A DNA stretch of 64,000 nucleotides from Peltaster fructicola (taxonomy: Eukaryota; Ascomycota; Dothideomycetes), in NCBI GenBank assembly GCA_001592805.2, contig CP051142.1:558001-622000 (forward strand), given 5' to 3'. This document shows, one piece after another, positions 48,742 to 58,831 of the stretch. Position 1 is the stretch's first letter, and each line of letters starts with the position of its first letter. Under the pieces are notes generated by a model. The model was not told the DNA's origin. It was given only the letters and a program-made list of their open reading frames with translations, and did no database searches. The position numbers and the translations under genes are program-made.

Positions 48742-50960
48742 TCAACCCCATTGCACAAGCACCTGCTTACCCTTTCGTCCCTTCTTCTTCACTTGCTCAT
48801 CCTCAGGCTCAGGCTCAGACGGCGAAGTGACACCACCAGGCTGCCAGGCATTGACTGCTGAAGAGCTGTTCACCCTCAGCACACCTGCACCTCTATAGCC
48901 TGGCGAGAAGACAGTACTGGTAGGTTTGGCTGCAGCTGGTAAGGCTGGGAACGCATCTGCCCTCGGTAAGTTCTGACTTGATGCTGTACGACTAGGCGCG
49001 GCACTGCTTCTTGCAGACGTCGTTGCAGATGCGCTTGGACGCAGAGCAAGCCAGCCAGAAGACGATGGTGCAGCTCCTTTCGAAGGAAGACTCGGGAATG
49101 CTGGTCCTGCGGGTTTGGCACGCCCTGTTGCTGCCCAGGTATGTCCCTTGCCTGCAGCTGACTTCGAGCTCTGTGCAGTCGAACTCTTAAGCTTCAGAAT
49201 GCGAGAGCCGCCGATGCCTTCGCCAAGGATGCCCGCGGATGTGCTTGCTCCTGATGGACCGGGAAGTGAGGGATAGTCCTCATTGATGGCCTTCCAGTCG
49301 TTCCATGCTCCGAGGAGAGCACTTCGCTTCTCTGGAAGCTCGAAGATCTCCGCCAGTTCTCGTATTAGCTTGCCAAGATCTGTTGAAGAAGTGTCAAAGA
49401 GCGAGAAGAAGGTCTCAATGAGAGCTGGTGCAGTGATGTTGCCATTCTTGAATGCTGACACTCGATCTCTGAACTCGGTAAGCTTTGTCTGGTCGTTGCG
49501 CAGCAATTGTGCTGCACGTTCCGTGACAGCTGTGTGACGAAGCCGTCTGGCCTGCTCTTGTGGTGTGAGCTCGGCAGGCTGTGAAATCAGTGGCAGCTCG
49601 GCCGGCTGAACACGCGGGCTCTGTGGTGGACGGTGGACTGTCTGAGATGGAGGATCCGGCTGTGTGAGTTGTCCACCGAATGTACGACTTGAGACAGACT
49701 GTGCACTTTGGATCTCGCGTGCTCTTTGATGGGCCAACTCCGCTCGAGTCATATGGCCTGCTGAGGCTGGAGGAAGACCTGTCGCATTAGGATCACGTCC
49801 TCTACCACCTCTTCTGCCGCCTCGCTGTGCTCGTTCCTCTTGGTAGTCGGAGCGATAATTGAAGGCTGATATGTCTACTCTCCTCGCATCTCGCCTGGCG
49901 TCCTTCGACAATCCATTTGGATGTGCTTCGAGCTGATGCGCCTTCAGATCCATCTCAGAGTCGAACACGACAAACTTCTTCTCCTGACATTCGCTGTCTA
50001 GACATGGGTAATGCTCTTTGCCAAAATGGGCTTCTAGGGAATTGTAGTCCACAAAGTATCGTGGGTTGTTACCACCCGTCCGTCTGTCACATAAGTGGCA
50101 ACGTTCATGCTTGTCTCTGCAGTGTGTGTATAGTTCGTCATCGCCATAGAATCTCTGCCGACAGAAACCACACTCCGGATGTCCTTTGAAGCCACTCTGA
50201 TCGACAGCTCCTGGATTGTCATCACCATGCCTTTCGTGTCGCTTCAGATCTTGCGGTGTAAAAAGCTCGTGCTCGTGCGTGAAGACCTTCTTGTTCCGCG
50301 TACACAGATCGCACATGACCTTGTGATGTACGGTCTTGACGTGTCTGTGTAGATCTGGCCAGCCTAGACATGCAACGTCGCAGCTAGGGTCTGGACAGTT
50401 GTAGCGTAAGAGCACGATTGTATCTTCCCAAATAGCATCCTTCTCGAATGCAATGCCAAGATTGTTGTCTGTGCGTGCCATATCGTCCATAGCATAATCT
50501 TCGTATCTCTTCTCTCCATCGTCAGTGAAGATGACCATAGCAGCCTCCGTACGGCAATGGGCGCAGGCCTTGGTCTTATACAAAGCTCTGAGGCGCAATG
50601 CGCAGACATGACAGGTTCTGTGATTGCAAGGTGCGACGCTCTGGTGATCTATGGGCGAAGCACAGATGAAGCATACCTCTGCTTCGACTTCGTCTTCTGC
50701 GGCTGGTTGTACCACTGCCGTTGTCTCGGCAGGTGCTGTGGACGGTGCCGTGGACGGTGCAGGCACAATGTTGTTGGCCTCGGGCATACCATTGCTCATT
50801 CCTTTGCCTCGTTGTGCACCTCCTCTACCACGACCGCGACCTCGGCCACGTCCAGGCTCTCTCGTATCTGTCTGTCCGTTTCGTGCTTCGTGTGTGCCAT
50901 TGCTCAGTCCCCTCTTCCTCGACCTCTTGCAGAACGTGGGGCTCTTCCTGGAGACTCCAT
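48742..50960 (-). CDS. hel2: E3 ubiquitin ligase HEL2/ZNF598 (ribosome-collision sensor), N-terminal frame break
   Basis: From about residue 95 there is a RING finger, VCFICASPIDHQSVAPCNHRTCHVC, with CAHCRTEAAM. An array of C2H2-type fingers follows: CDVACLGWPDLHRHVKTVHH, HPECGFCRQRFYGDDELYTHC, CHLCDRR and CLDSECQEKKFVV. After a disordered RGG/Pro-rich stretch a helical domain (VTERAAQLLRNDQTKLTEF) and a Ser-rich tail end in LVQWG. Hel2 ubiquitinates uS10 on collided ribosomes and starts quality control. The ATG at 50960 opens an RG-rich frame (MESPGRAPRSARGRGRG) that ends in TGA 19 codons on. Beyond a run of four G (50909-50912) the other phase continues SNGTHEARNGQTDTREPGRG. Length 2219 nt is one short of a multiple of three. 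If the frame is genuine, translation would start at 50799. Confidence 0.88.
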
Positions 50961-51364
50961 GCACAGGTTATGCTAAAGGCTTGACGTTGGCGACTGACAA
51001 GGACGAGCAGTGCGATGTGACTGTCCAGAAAGGAGGAAGTGAGAAGCGAATGAGTGTGTGTAAGGATTAGCTACAGCGACAAGATATTTGCTTGTGTATG
51101 ATGTCGTTTACCAGGCACTAAAATGGGCCTAGAAAGTGGGACGCGCTCAAGCTCAGCCTCTTCAGCTTCCCTCGTATCACTCCTAATCATTATGAGTCCA
51201 TCACTCGAGACATGAACGGCACGCATTGATGAGAGCGCCCTTGCTGCGAGAGTAGCTCTGCTCGCTGTGCCCTTTTCCTTGCCAAGGTTGGTGGCTGACA
51301 TTCTCAAAAGCAGCTTCTCACAGCTTACTACGCCGACCTATGCAACCACTGAGGGCGAGCATGA
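50961..51364. other. Divergent region HEL2/CSA with an unproven minus-strand ORF
   Basis: A minus-strand frame 51301-51071 starts MSATNLGKEKGTASRATLAA and is followed by an intron-like segment (GTAAAC...GCTGTAG). It could be a small gene, a 5' leader ORF of the HEL2 transcript, or chance. I cannot assign any family. The CSA-like gene begins at 51365 on the plus strand. Confidence 0.35.
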
Positions 51365-52741
51365 ATGAATACCTTCCTGCTCAACAGGCAGCTAGGGTCG
51401 GTTGGCGCACATGCCTTCGCCACTGCCCAAAATGAACGCTTACTTCACGCTTTGCATGCCACGAATATCAGCTTCGCAGGGAGAACCGCTGATTCTGCTC
51501 GTCCTGTTGGCAACAGTGGCAGTTCCTCGAAGACCGTATCTAGCGAACTCGCTCACCCAGCCGGCTGCAGTGCCTTGGCTATCGATCGCTGGGAGGGACG
51601 CTACATGGTAACAGCTGGTGCTGACTCGTCAGTTGCCATCTATGATCTAGAGCGTCTAGAGACTCAGGGACATGTAAGACACCCATTAAGCTCCGTTTCC
51701 AAGACCTCGATCACGGCGTCCTTGGGTATCACAGACATCAAATTCTACCCGTTCGACAGCTTGGCTTTTCTGACTACAGGATATGACCACACACTGAAGC
51801 TGTTCTCTTCCGAAACGCTCAAAGTATCTGCTAAATTCGACCTCGCATCGACAGTCTATTCTCACGCCACTTCTAACGTCGCCTCGCATCTCCTGGTGGC
51901 TTGTGCGACGCAGCACCCTGCGGTTAGATTGATTGACCTACAATCAGGAGCCAGTGCACACTCCTTGGCCGGTCACTCTGGCTCTGTGCTGACCGTTGCA
52001 TGGCATCCCACGAATGAGAACATCCTTGCGAGTGGTGCAACTGACGGCACTGTCCGAGTATGGGACGTCAGGCGGAGCGCCAGTAGCTTGGGCGTCCTTG
52101 ATCTGGATGACAGTATTGGTGTGGCCGGTTACGACGGGAAAGGGACAGGCGCTCGACGCCGTGAGAGAGGTCGTGCGCACACCGCTGCGGTAAACGGAAT
52201 TACATGGACTGAAGATGGTCACTATCTGGCATCCACTGGACTCGACGAGCGCATGCGTGTCTGGGACATGACTACCGGCGCCAACACACTCGCGAACTTC
52301 GGTCCGGCCTTGAAGAATGCCAGAAACACAATATTGCTGCCGCTGCTAGCGCCAAGCCATCTGTCCGCTGCCGGGTCAGAAGTCGTCTTCTTCCCATGCC
52401 CAAACGAGATCTTGAGCTTCGATCTACATAACGGCAACATGCTACAAAGACTGCGTGTCGTCGGTATCAAGGACGATACTGTGCAAACTGGCGGCACTCG
52501 GAACCTCAAGGCTCGCACAACCTCACTCGCTTGGCGTGCTCACCACATCGAGCTCTATTCTGCACATACTGATGGTACTATTCGATGCTGGGCACCACGA
52601 ACATGGGAAGATGATGTTGCCGATGAGGAGTTCAAGGAGCTCAGCGGCGAAAAGGAAGAAACGGAGAGCAAGAAGCGCAAGCGTGACGAGCTTGAGCAGA
52701 TTGTCCGAAATCTGACTGGCAAGCAGGTCATATACAGCTGA
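51365..52741 (+). CDS. WD40 repair protein of the CSA/ERCC8 (Rad28) family
   Basis: An intronless 458-residue protein. The start MNTFLLNRQLGSVGAHAF is CSA-like (L-x-x-R-x-x-G). WD repeats: ALAIDRWEGRYMVTAGADSS with IAIYDLE-type strands, IKFYPFDSLAFLTTGYDHTLKLF and VAWHPTNENILASGATDGTV with RVWDVRR. A further one is GITWTEDGHYLASTGLDERM with RVWDMTTG; the last is TTSLAWRAHHIELYSAHTDG. The C-terminus is charged (ESKKRKRDELEQIV). ERCC8/CSA is the substrate receptor of a CUL4-DDB1 ubiquitin ligase in transcription-coupled nucleotide-excision repair. Fungal orthology to CSA rather than another DDB1-binding WD protein is likely but not certain. An inserted loop (GYDGKGTGARRRERGRAHTAA) lies between two central blades. 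Confidence 0.82.
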   Translation: MNTFLLNRQLGSVGAHAFATAQNERLLHALHATNISFAGRTADSARPVGNSGSSSKTVSSELAHPAGCSALAIDRWEGRYMVTAGADSSVAIYDLERLETQGHVRHPLSSVSKTSITASLGITDIKFYPFDSLAFLTTGYDHTLKLFSSETLKVSAKFDLASTVYSHATSNVASHLLVACATQHPAVRLIDLQSGASAHSLAGHSGSVLTVAWHPTNENILASGATDGTVRVWDVRRSASSLGVLDLDDSIGVAGYDGKGTGARRRERGRAHTAAVNGITWTEDGHYLASTGLDERMRVWDMTTGANTLANFGPALKNARNTILLPLLAPSHLSAAGSEVVFFPCPNEILSFDLHNGNMLQRLRVVGIKDDTVQTGGTRNLKARTTSLAWRAHHIELYSAHTDGTIRCWAPRTWEDDVADEEFKELSGEKEETESKKRKRDELEQIVRNLTGKQVIYS

Positions 52742-52862
52742 TCTGGCTTGGTCTCACGATGTTGCACGGCTCTTCGTACACGGTTACTCTGGTCAGGCCG
52801 TGCCCTTATCTGCTGAGCGCACATATTCCGGCCTCACCCTCCAGCAGCAATGCTACTACTCT

Positions 52863-52884
52863 GGCCGGAACACATCCGGCCACA
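52863..52884. promoter_or_regulatory. Palindrome copy 1 upstream of IDO gene
   Basis: GGCCGGA-ACACA-TCCGGCC followed by ACA: a perfect 7-bp inverted repeat with a 5-nt centre, containing CGG-N7-CCG. It differs from copy 2 at one base in the centre. It fits a Zn2Cys6-type operator; a 3'-end hairpin of the CSA mRNA is the alternative. Confidence 0.55.
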
Positions 52885-52903
52885 TCGACTGAGTAGCTCC
52901 CAT

Positions 52904-52925
52904 GGCCGGAACACGTCCGGCCACA
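52904..52925. promoter_or_regulatory. Palindrome copy 2 upstream of IDO gene
   Basis: GGCCGGA-ACACG-TCCGGCC followed by ACA, starting 41 bp after copy 1 and ending 134 bp before the IDO ATG. The same 7-bp arms and CGG-N7-CCG spacing are kept. A TATA-like sequence lies immediately downstream. Confidence 0.55.
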
Positions 52926-53059
52926 GCATATATCAGCGCTGCCATCTCCGCAAAGTGAGCAAGCTGGCTTTTCTTCCTTTTCCTACACTCCCGAGCTTGT
53001 AATTGTCAACCGAAGTTGTTCTTCATTCATCACGTGACCATTTCCTGACTAAGATCACC

Positions 53060-54543
53060 ATGCATCGCAACAACAATGGTCCGACTGGCTATCAATGCGC
53101 TGCCGCAGACTCAATGCGGGCCTCCGATCCGTTCGTCGTCACCAAAGCCAACGGCTTCATGCCTCTCTACCTTCCTGAGACCAAGCTACCCTCGACATGG
53201 CAGCCCTTGATCGATGTCATGGACAGCATGTCTATAGTCAAGGCTGATGGTACACCAGGACTACTAGCAAGCTGCCAGCTCGGTGCCATGATCGACGTTG
53301 CCAACGTTCTTCCTGATCTTGCCGACGAAGTCGACAACCTCACGACCAAGGACGGCTCCCCCGACATGGCACTCATCACCGCTGTGTTCCGCGAGTACAG
53401 CTTCTTATCATCCGCATATCTGCTCGAACCGTGCTGGGAACGCCAGTCGAAGGAGCTCGCGGGATACGGTCTCGGGCGGCCAGTGTTACCCAAGCAGATC
53501 GCGGGACCACTAGTGAAGACTGCCAAGATGTGAGTAATGCTGCGTGCAGCATCAAACAATCACTGACGTATTACAGCCTCAATGTTCCTCCATTCATGGC
53601 ATACGCTGCTGCCTACAGCTTGTACAACTTCCGCCTCGCAGATCCCAGCAAAGGACTTGCTAATTATGACAATTTACGGCTCGTGCGAGCATTCGAGCGT
53701 GGACTCGATCCGAAGTCATCGGAGGCTGGCTTCATCCTCACGCATGTCGACATGGTCAAGCACAGCCCTGATCTGGTTCGAGGAGCTATCGACATCATCT
53801 CGTCTGCGGAAGAGTCGTCGGTGTCGCAGTCTGCTCTGCAAGCTTCCTATACCCTCATGCTAGACACTATGGAAGAGGTACATCGCTCGATGGAGAAGAT
53901 GTGGCTACATTCGAAGCCAGCTGAGTACCTCAACTACCGCACATTCATCTTTGGCATCACGAACCAGTCGATGTTCCCAAGGGGTGTCGTGTATGCCGGT
54001 CAATTCGATAACAAGCCTCAATTTTTCCGTGGAGAGAGTGGTGCCAATGACTCTATGATACCGTTGCTGGATGGTCTTCTCGAGATACCCTTCCCTCCGA
54101 ACCCACTGACAGACATTCTGATCGAGTTCCGCGACTACAGACCAGCGCCACATCGAGAATTCTTGACCTGGGTTCGCGAGCAGGCAAAGACTGTTGGTGT
54201 TCGCAAACAATCGACCGGCGATACAGCAACAGCGGCTTTATACCTACGGCTTGTCGACTCTGTGATGCGCTTCAGGTGGAGGCATTGGACATTTGCTCGA
54301 GAGTACATCTTGCGGCGCACTACTCATCCTACAGCGACGGGAGGCAGTCCGATGGTGAAGTGGCTGCCGAACCAATTGTTTGCCGTAATGGCTCTCATGG
54401 ACGAGGTATGGACGAGCATGGGTCCTCAGGGCCAATGTGATGCTGGTGGTGAGGTAGCTGGGATCATGCATGAGATGCAGCACAAGAAGGAAAAGCTTCA
54501 CGAAGAGGTTGATAAGTGGTGTAGCAGCAGAGCGCATGAGTAA
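53060..54543 (+). CDS. Indoleamine 2,3-dioxygenase family protein
   Basis: Exon 1 (53060-53529) and exon 2 (53577-54543), 47-nt intron, 478 residues. Family landmarks: FMPLYLPETKLPSTWQPLIDVM; the conserved LNVPPFMAYAAAYSLYNFR segment that begins exon 2; FIFGITNQSMFPRGVVYAG; and FFRGESGANDSMIPLLDGLLEI, the family's heme-pocket signature region. The proximal heme His is in MRFRWRHWTFAREYILRR at about residue 391, followed by the GTGGSP-like ATGGSPMVKWLPNQ motif. IDO opens the indole ring of tryptophan to N-formylkynurenine, the first step of kynurenine/de novo NAD synthesis (Bna2 in yeast). Filamentous fungi have two or three IDO paralogues with different substrate affinities, so whether this is the biosynthetic one is open. 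Confidence 0.93.
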
Positions 54544-55516
54544 AGCTCGTCGACGGAGCCATCTTCGACGAGTACTCGATAGTGTATGGACGACACACTC
54601 GAACACTTTCTGCTCTCTAGCCAGCAACACAGACACCAGAGAGCTTGTACGCCCACGCCATATCTCGAATATGATGCTTGACGCCTCGGGAGTGGTGCTT
54701 GTTTGATCCACTGACCGCCAACTCTTGAAGATCATACAGCCCTCCAGTGCCATCAATGTCTATACCACTCACCAGATGTCGACCAGACATGGCTGTATTG
54801 ATCAGACTGGGGCCTCCATGACACGCATTCAGCATGCTCTATCATGACTGAGTTCAGGTAGATCGTCCATACATGTGCCCTGCGTAAAGATACTGCCGCT
54901 CCGACAACAAGCCTTGGGAGGATCGCTCTGTGGCTGTCTGCTGGATATCGCTCCACATCTTGAGAAGCTATTGTTGAGATCTGATGCAAACAAGTTACGC
55001 TCAAGCAAGGCAGATGGACCAATGATGTGGATGCAACACTGCTGGCTACGGCAGAGGTGTCGATTCTTGACGACGTTGTGGACTGGTGAACTCATAGTTT
55101 ATCGTAGCCATGGAGTCTAGCCTTCGAAAAATCAAGTGATGTGACGGAGCTGCATCCCGAAGACGAGATCAAGATGATATCTTCTTGAATGTGAGCAATT
55201 TGGGCGCATCCGTTATGCTTGTCGGCAGTGGTCGTCGCCTCATGAGTAGCTTCACAGTCTCCGAGGTACAGATCGATGGTGACAAACCTCCTGCACAGAG
55301 CTGAGAATGCACTGTAGAGATAGGAGGACAACGGTGGCTTATTAGCTTGCAGAAATTATTATAACATGCATACAGTTCGTAGACTATTCTTTCGAAGTAT
55401 AAGAGCTTGCACCTGTTGATGGACTCCAGGCACTGCCTCCCAACACACCACCGCCCATGACCGTTACGCTATGCGAGTTCTTGTAAAGAAAAGTTGTGGT
55501 GTAAATGGAAAAGGGA
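54544..55516. other. Convergent intergenic region, about 1 kb
   Basis: The IDO gene (plus) and the CSI2-like gene (minus) converge here. It should contain two 3' UTRs. No supported ORF, RNA or repeat. Confidence 0.45.
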
Positions 55517-56667
55517 TCAAAGACGATCTCTTGATGCCATGGCAGTGTGATTTTCGAACATCTCTTCAAGATATGCGCTTGGTGCTCTGCTACCACCAAA
55601 GTTGGCGGCACTGCCAGGTCGGGCGCCAAGGTTAGCGGCAAGGCTGGAGTTGGACATTTGGCTGTAGACTGTGTTTCTCACGCCGTCTCTGCTTGGAGGT
55701 GCACGCAAGTTGTCATGCGAGACTCTTGGATGCAGCGAGCCGTTCGTTGGACGAAGAGCAGGAGATCCTGGAGGAGATGGCTCATATGCGCTGTTTCGTG
55801 CAAAAGGTGGCACGGTACCACCAATGACAGTGTTTCGGTTGCCTCCAGCGACCTGCGAAGATGGCTGCGCATAGTAGCCGGCTGGTAGGTATGAGCTGTT
55901 GCGGTTGCCCTCGCTGTATATCGAGTTGACGTTGCGACCCTGAGCTGTTGGAGAAAAGAAAAGATTGGCAGCTGGTGGCGGAGTGCTTCGACCGGAGTCG
56001 ATATCCTTGAAGTGTGTCTTCATCTGTTTGCCTGTTGGGGTCAGAGCCTCCATCGACACACTGCTGCCCAGATCGTGGTATGTAGCGCCCTTGAAGGCAG
56101 GGTTGTAGCCGCTTCCTGCACCTCCCAATTCTTTGATGTTTTCTCTGAACCTCCTCGAATGGATGCAAGAGCAGCCTGCTTGACCGAGCGGTTGATACTC
56201 CATGCTACTGCGCCGCGCCAGAGCAGCACACAAGCTCCAAGGAACGCTAGAACAGCGCCGACGGCGATGAAAACAGTTCCTTCTGGCATGGTTTGTTGCT
56301 GCATGAACGGAGCACCAGCAGTGTTGGGCACGATCATGGTAGGTATACCAGCACCCGCGATTGTGGGATAGCCGCTTGAGATCGTGAAGACTGAGCTCCC
56401 AGATGTGACAGTGGAAACTGCTGTCGCGGTTGCTGATGTGCCACTCGACAATGCTGGGAAGCTCGCAGTTGATGTGGCAGAGGTAGCTGTGGTCGAGGCA
56501 GCGGTACTGGAGGCTGCAGCACTGGTGGTGCTGGCTGCGGCTGAGGTCGTTGATGCTGTTGTCAGTGTCGCCGTGCTGAGGTCTGGCAAACTCGACAATG
56601 CTTGTGCCGCCGACAGAGATGCCGCTGACAAAGCGACGACGATCTTAAGCAGCATGTTGTGCTGCAT
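55517..56667 (-). CDS. CSI2-like single-pass membrane protein, with one frame break
   Basis: The N-terminus MQHNMLLKIVVALSAASLSAAQA is a signal peptide. A ~75-residue Ser/Thr/Ala mucin-like stalk follows, then FMQQQTMPEGTVFIAVGAVLAFLGACVLLWRGAVAWSINRSVKQAA. This juxtaposition of a MPEGTVFI lead-in, one TM and the R-G-x-V-A-W-S-x-x-R-S-V-K motif is the Csi2-type signature as I recall it; Csi2 in yeast is linked to chitin synthase III and cell-wall organisation. The cytosolic tail is disordered (ENIKELGGAGSGYNPAFKG, then many Ser/Pro/Asn repeats) ending in SRDRL. Between VKQAALASIR and NIKELGGAG the phase changes near a run of four A. Total 1151 nt is one short of a multiple of three. No intron of acceptable length fits. 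Confidence 0.72.
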
Positions 56668-57190
56668 CGTGGAGTAGAGGAATATGGAGTACTGAATGGC
56701 TCGATGACGACAATGACGCCTGCGTCTTGTACGACAAGTGTTTGCTGGTGAACAATAGGAGATCGCTTGCAGCGTGTCGTCTGTATCGTCGCAATCGAGT
56801 TTTGAATGAGGAGGGCTGAAAGGGAGGTGTTACCGGCCGCGCGAGGGCAGACAACCTGGAGCGAGTGGACAGGTGCGGCGTGGAGATGTTATGAATGCGA
56901 AATGCGAAGAAAAGGTCGCGAAGTCACGATTGTTTAGAAGAGTGGCTCGTCATGCAGGTTGTGGCCAGGGATATGGGAGGATGGCGACACGAGTACGCCG
57001 CCTCCAGCCTTTTCTGTTTGTGCTAAAAAGGGAATCCCGTCGTAATGGCCTGTGCACTGTGGGGCGAGATCGACTCCAACAGAGCCTCAAGAAAATAATT
57101 GTAAGCTCACATATACTCTGCACTCGTATCTGCCGATCACAGCTCGCGACTTCAGGCGCTGCACAAGCTTGCACGCTGCTGCGTCTCAGT
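56668..57190. other. Divergent promoter region CSI2-like/FCF1
   Basis: It lies between the start codons of the CSI2-like gene (minus) and FCF1 (plus). No TATA box or repeat is seen. Short frames are present only in positions consistent with leader sequence. Confidence 0.45.
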
Positions 57191-57864
57191 ATGGGTGTTG
57201 CAAAGAAGACCCGGAAGTTCGCCACGGTGAAGCGAGTGATCAGCCAGCGAGATGCACGACTCAAGAAGAATCAGATCACGAATACTGGTCAAGAGCAGAA
57301 GAAGAAAAAGGATGAATTGATCCGTGAGGTGTAAGTTGCGACAAAGATACATCTAGGAAATGCTTGCGACGAGCTGCAGTCCAGATGACTTCAGACACCA
57401 TTGCTGATCTTCGACACAGTCCACAGATGCCCTCGAACATGTTCTTCCAGCACAACACTGCCCTACAGGCACCTTACCAGATTCTCGTCGATACCAACTT
57501 CCTCTCACACACCGTACACTACAAGCTGCCGCTCGTACCGACATTCATGGACACTCTGTATGCCACGTGCACACCTATCATCACAGACTGCGTGATGGCA
57601 GAGTTGGAGAAGCTAGGTCCAAAATACCGCATCGCACTACAGATGGCAAGAGACGAAAGCTTTACTCGGCTGAAATGTGATCATAGCGGCACATACGCTG
57701 ACGACTGCATTGTGGACAGAGTCGTAAAGCACAGAATATACCTCGTGGCTACCAACGATAGGGATCTCAAGCGACGGGTGAGAAAGGTTCCTGGTGTTCC
57801 TCTTATCAGCGTAGCGAAAGGCAAGTATGTTGTGGAACGACTGCCGGACGCGCCAGAGAAATGA
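57191..57864 (+). CDS. fcf1: rRNA-processing endonuclease FCF1/Utp24 (PIN domain)
   Basis: Exon 1 (57191-57330) and exon 2 (57420-57864) are separated by an 89-nt intron; the donor after GAGGT reconstitutes REVPQMPSNMFFQHNTAL. The product is 194 residues. The N-terminus MGVAKKTRKFATVKRVISQRDARL is nearly invariant in Fcf1. The PIN nuclease core begins QILVDTNFLSHTV with the first acidic residue. TDCVMAELEKLG contributes the second acid, and GTYADDCIVDRV with VATNDRDLKRRVRKVPGVP provide the later acidic residues. Fcf1/Utp24 sits in the SSU processome and cleaves pre-rRNA at A1/A2 in the nucleolus. All expected acidic positions are present, so the enzyme looks active. Confidence 0.96.
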
Positions 57865-58332
57865 GGGAGGAGACGGATACTCCATTACACACCTCCAGTG
57901 AGGTGAATACACGATCATGAGGCATTTTATGAACGGAGCGTTCAAGCGAGGTGTTCAGGCGTAAGATATGATCAACAAGAGTCATTTTCTGTCACAATCC
58001 ACAATCCGAACCATTGGAAGTCGCTGATCGTCTCGTACGTGGAGTCAGGCGCGATTTTCTGACATTTATACATCCTTGACCGCATAATCTCTCCTTGGCA
58101 TGCAGGTACGTGTTTGCTGGTCCAAGATGGAGCCTGGCGTACCTCCTTAGCATCAACTGTCGCGTGTGTCGGTTCCCAGCTCTGTCTTCGGAAGCAAGCG
58201 CCAAGGTTAGCACGTTTTTTCTTGAAGTGCGTCATTGTCTGCAGAGCCACTGTCCCTCCACATCAGTCCAGACGAGCGCAGAAAATAACGCACAACAAAT
58301 CTGCACAGACAAAGGGGGTTTCCCACCACGCA

Positions 58333-58338
58333 TATAAA
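58333..58338 (+). promoter_or_regulatory. TATA box of the ODC gene
   Basis: CATATAAACATC lies 18 bp before the first ATG of the leader (58356) and about 500 bp before the ODC start codon. If it is used, that ATG would be very close to the transcription start. Motif seen, role inferred. Confidence 0.5.
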
Positions 58339-58355
58339 CATCAGCATCTGTTCGC

Positions 58356-58769
58356 ATGATTGTTCCGATTCTAACTACCAAAAAGCGAAAGGTGAGTGAA
58401 TCTTCTAGTCTACGTCAACGCCGACCGCGCAAGCCACACACTAGACGGCGAAATTTCATATATGAAGGCGACCACCTTCCACTTCGCCTCGCAAGCCCAC
58501 AACACCTTGCTGACTTTCACTCTTCAGACTCTCTAAGCGACCAGGCGATCTGCCGACCTACTATCATCGGCCTCCTCACAGCTGGTTTGGATTCATCACA
58601 CGAACTTGAACGATTGCTTTTTGGTTCTTACCACTCACCATCATCTCTCGACGCCCACCAGCTGCCGCATAAGAGCCATCTGCAGGTGCTTCCCTTCGTC
58701 GGGGAAGAGTCTGCGACTCGCCTTTCGTCGCTCATCGCGTTAGGCTTGGCGCCTTTCAAACCACCGTAA
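58356..58769 (+). promoter_or_regulatory. Upstream ORF in the ODC leader, with a spliceable intron
   Basis: Unspliced, ATG 58356 opens a 137-codon frame (MIVPILTTKKRKVSESS start) ending 62 nt before the ODC ATG. Inside it is a good intron: donor AAAG|GTGAGTG at 58392 and acceptor TTGCTGACTTTCACTCTTCAG ending at 58527 (136 nt). Splicing gives a 14-codon ORF, MIVPILTTKKRKTL. The encoded peptide resembles nothing I know. The alternative is that the larger frame is a separate overlapping gene, which I find less likely given the intron signals and its place directly upstream of ODC. Confidence 0.45.
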
Positions 58770-58831
58770 GGCCCTCTTGGAAACTCCAGCCAACAAAATT
58801 CGAAACAATTGCCTCTACCTTGGACAAGGTG

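Larger units (their letters stand above)
52742..53059. other. Intergenic CSA/IDO with paired palindromes
   Basis: This stretch holds the 3' UTR of the CSA-like gene and the promoter of the IDO gene, and contains two near-identical palindromes listed separately. A TATA-like GCATATATCAG follows the second copy at about 52926. Confidence 0.55.
57865..58831. other. FCF1 3' region and long ODC leader
   Basis: The left part is FCF1 3' UTR. From about 58333 it looks like the ODC promoter and leader: a TATA box, an upstream ORF and an apparent leader intron (58392-58527), each listed or discussed separately. Confidence 0.5.
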
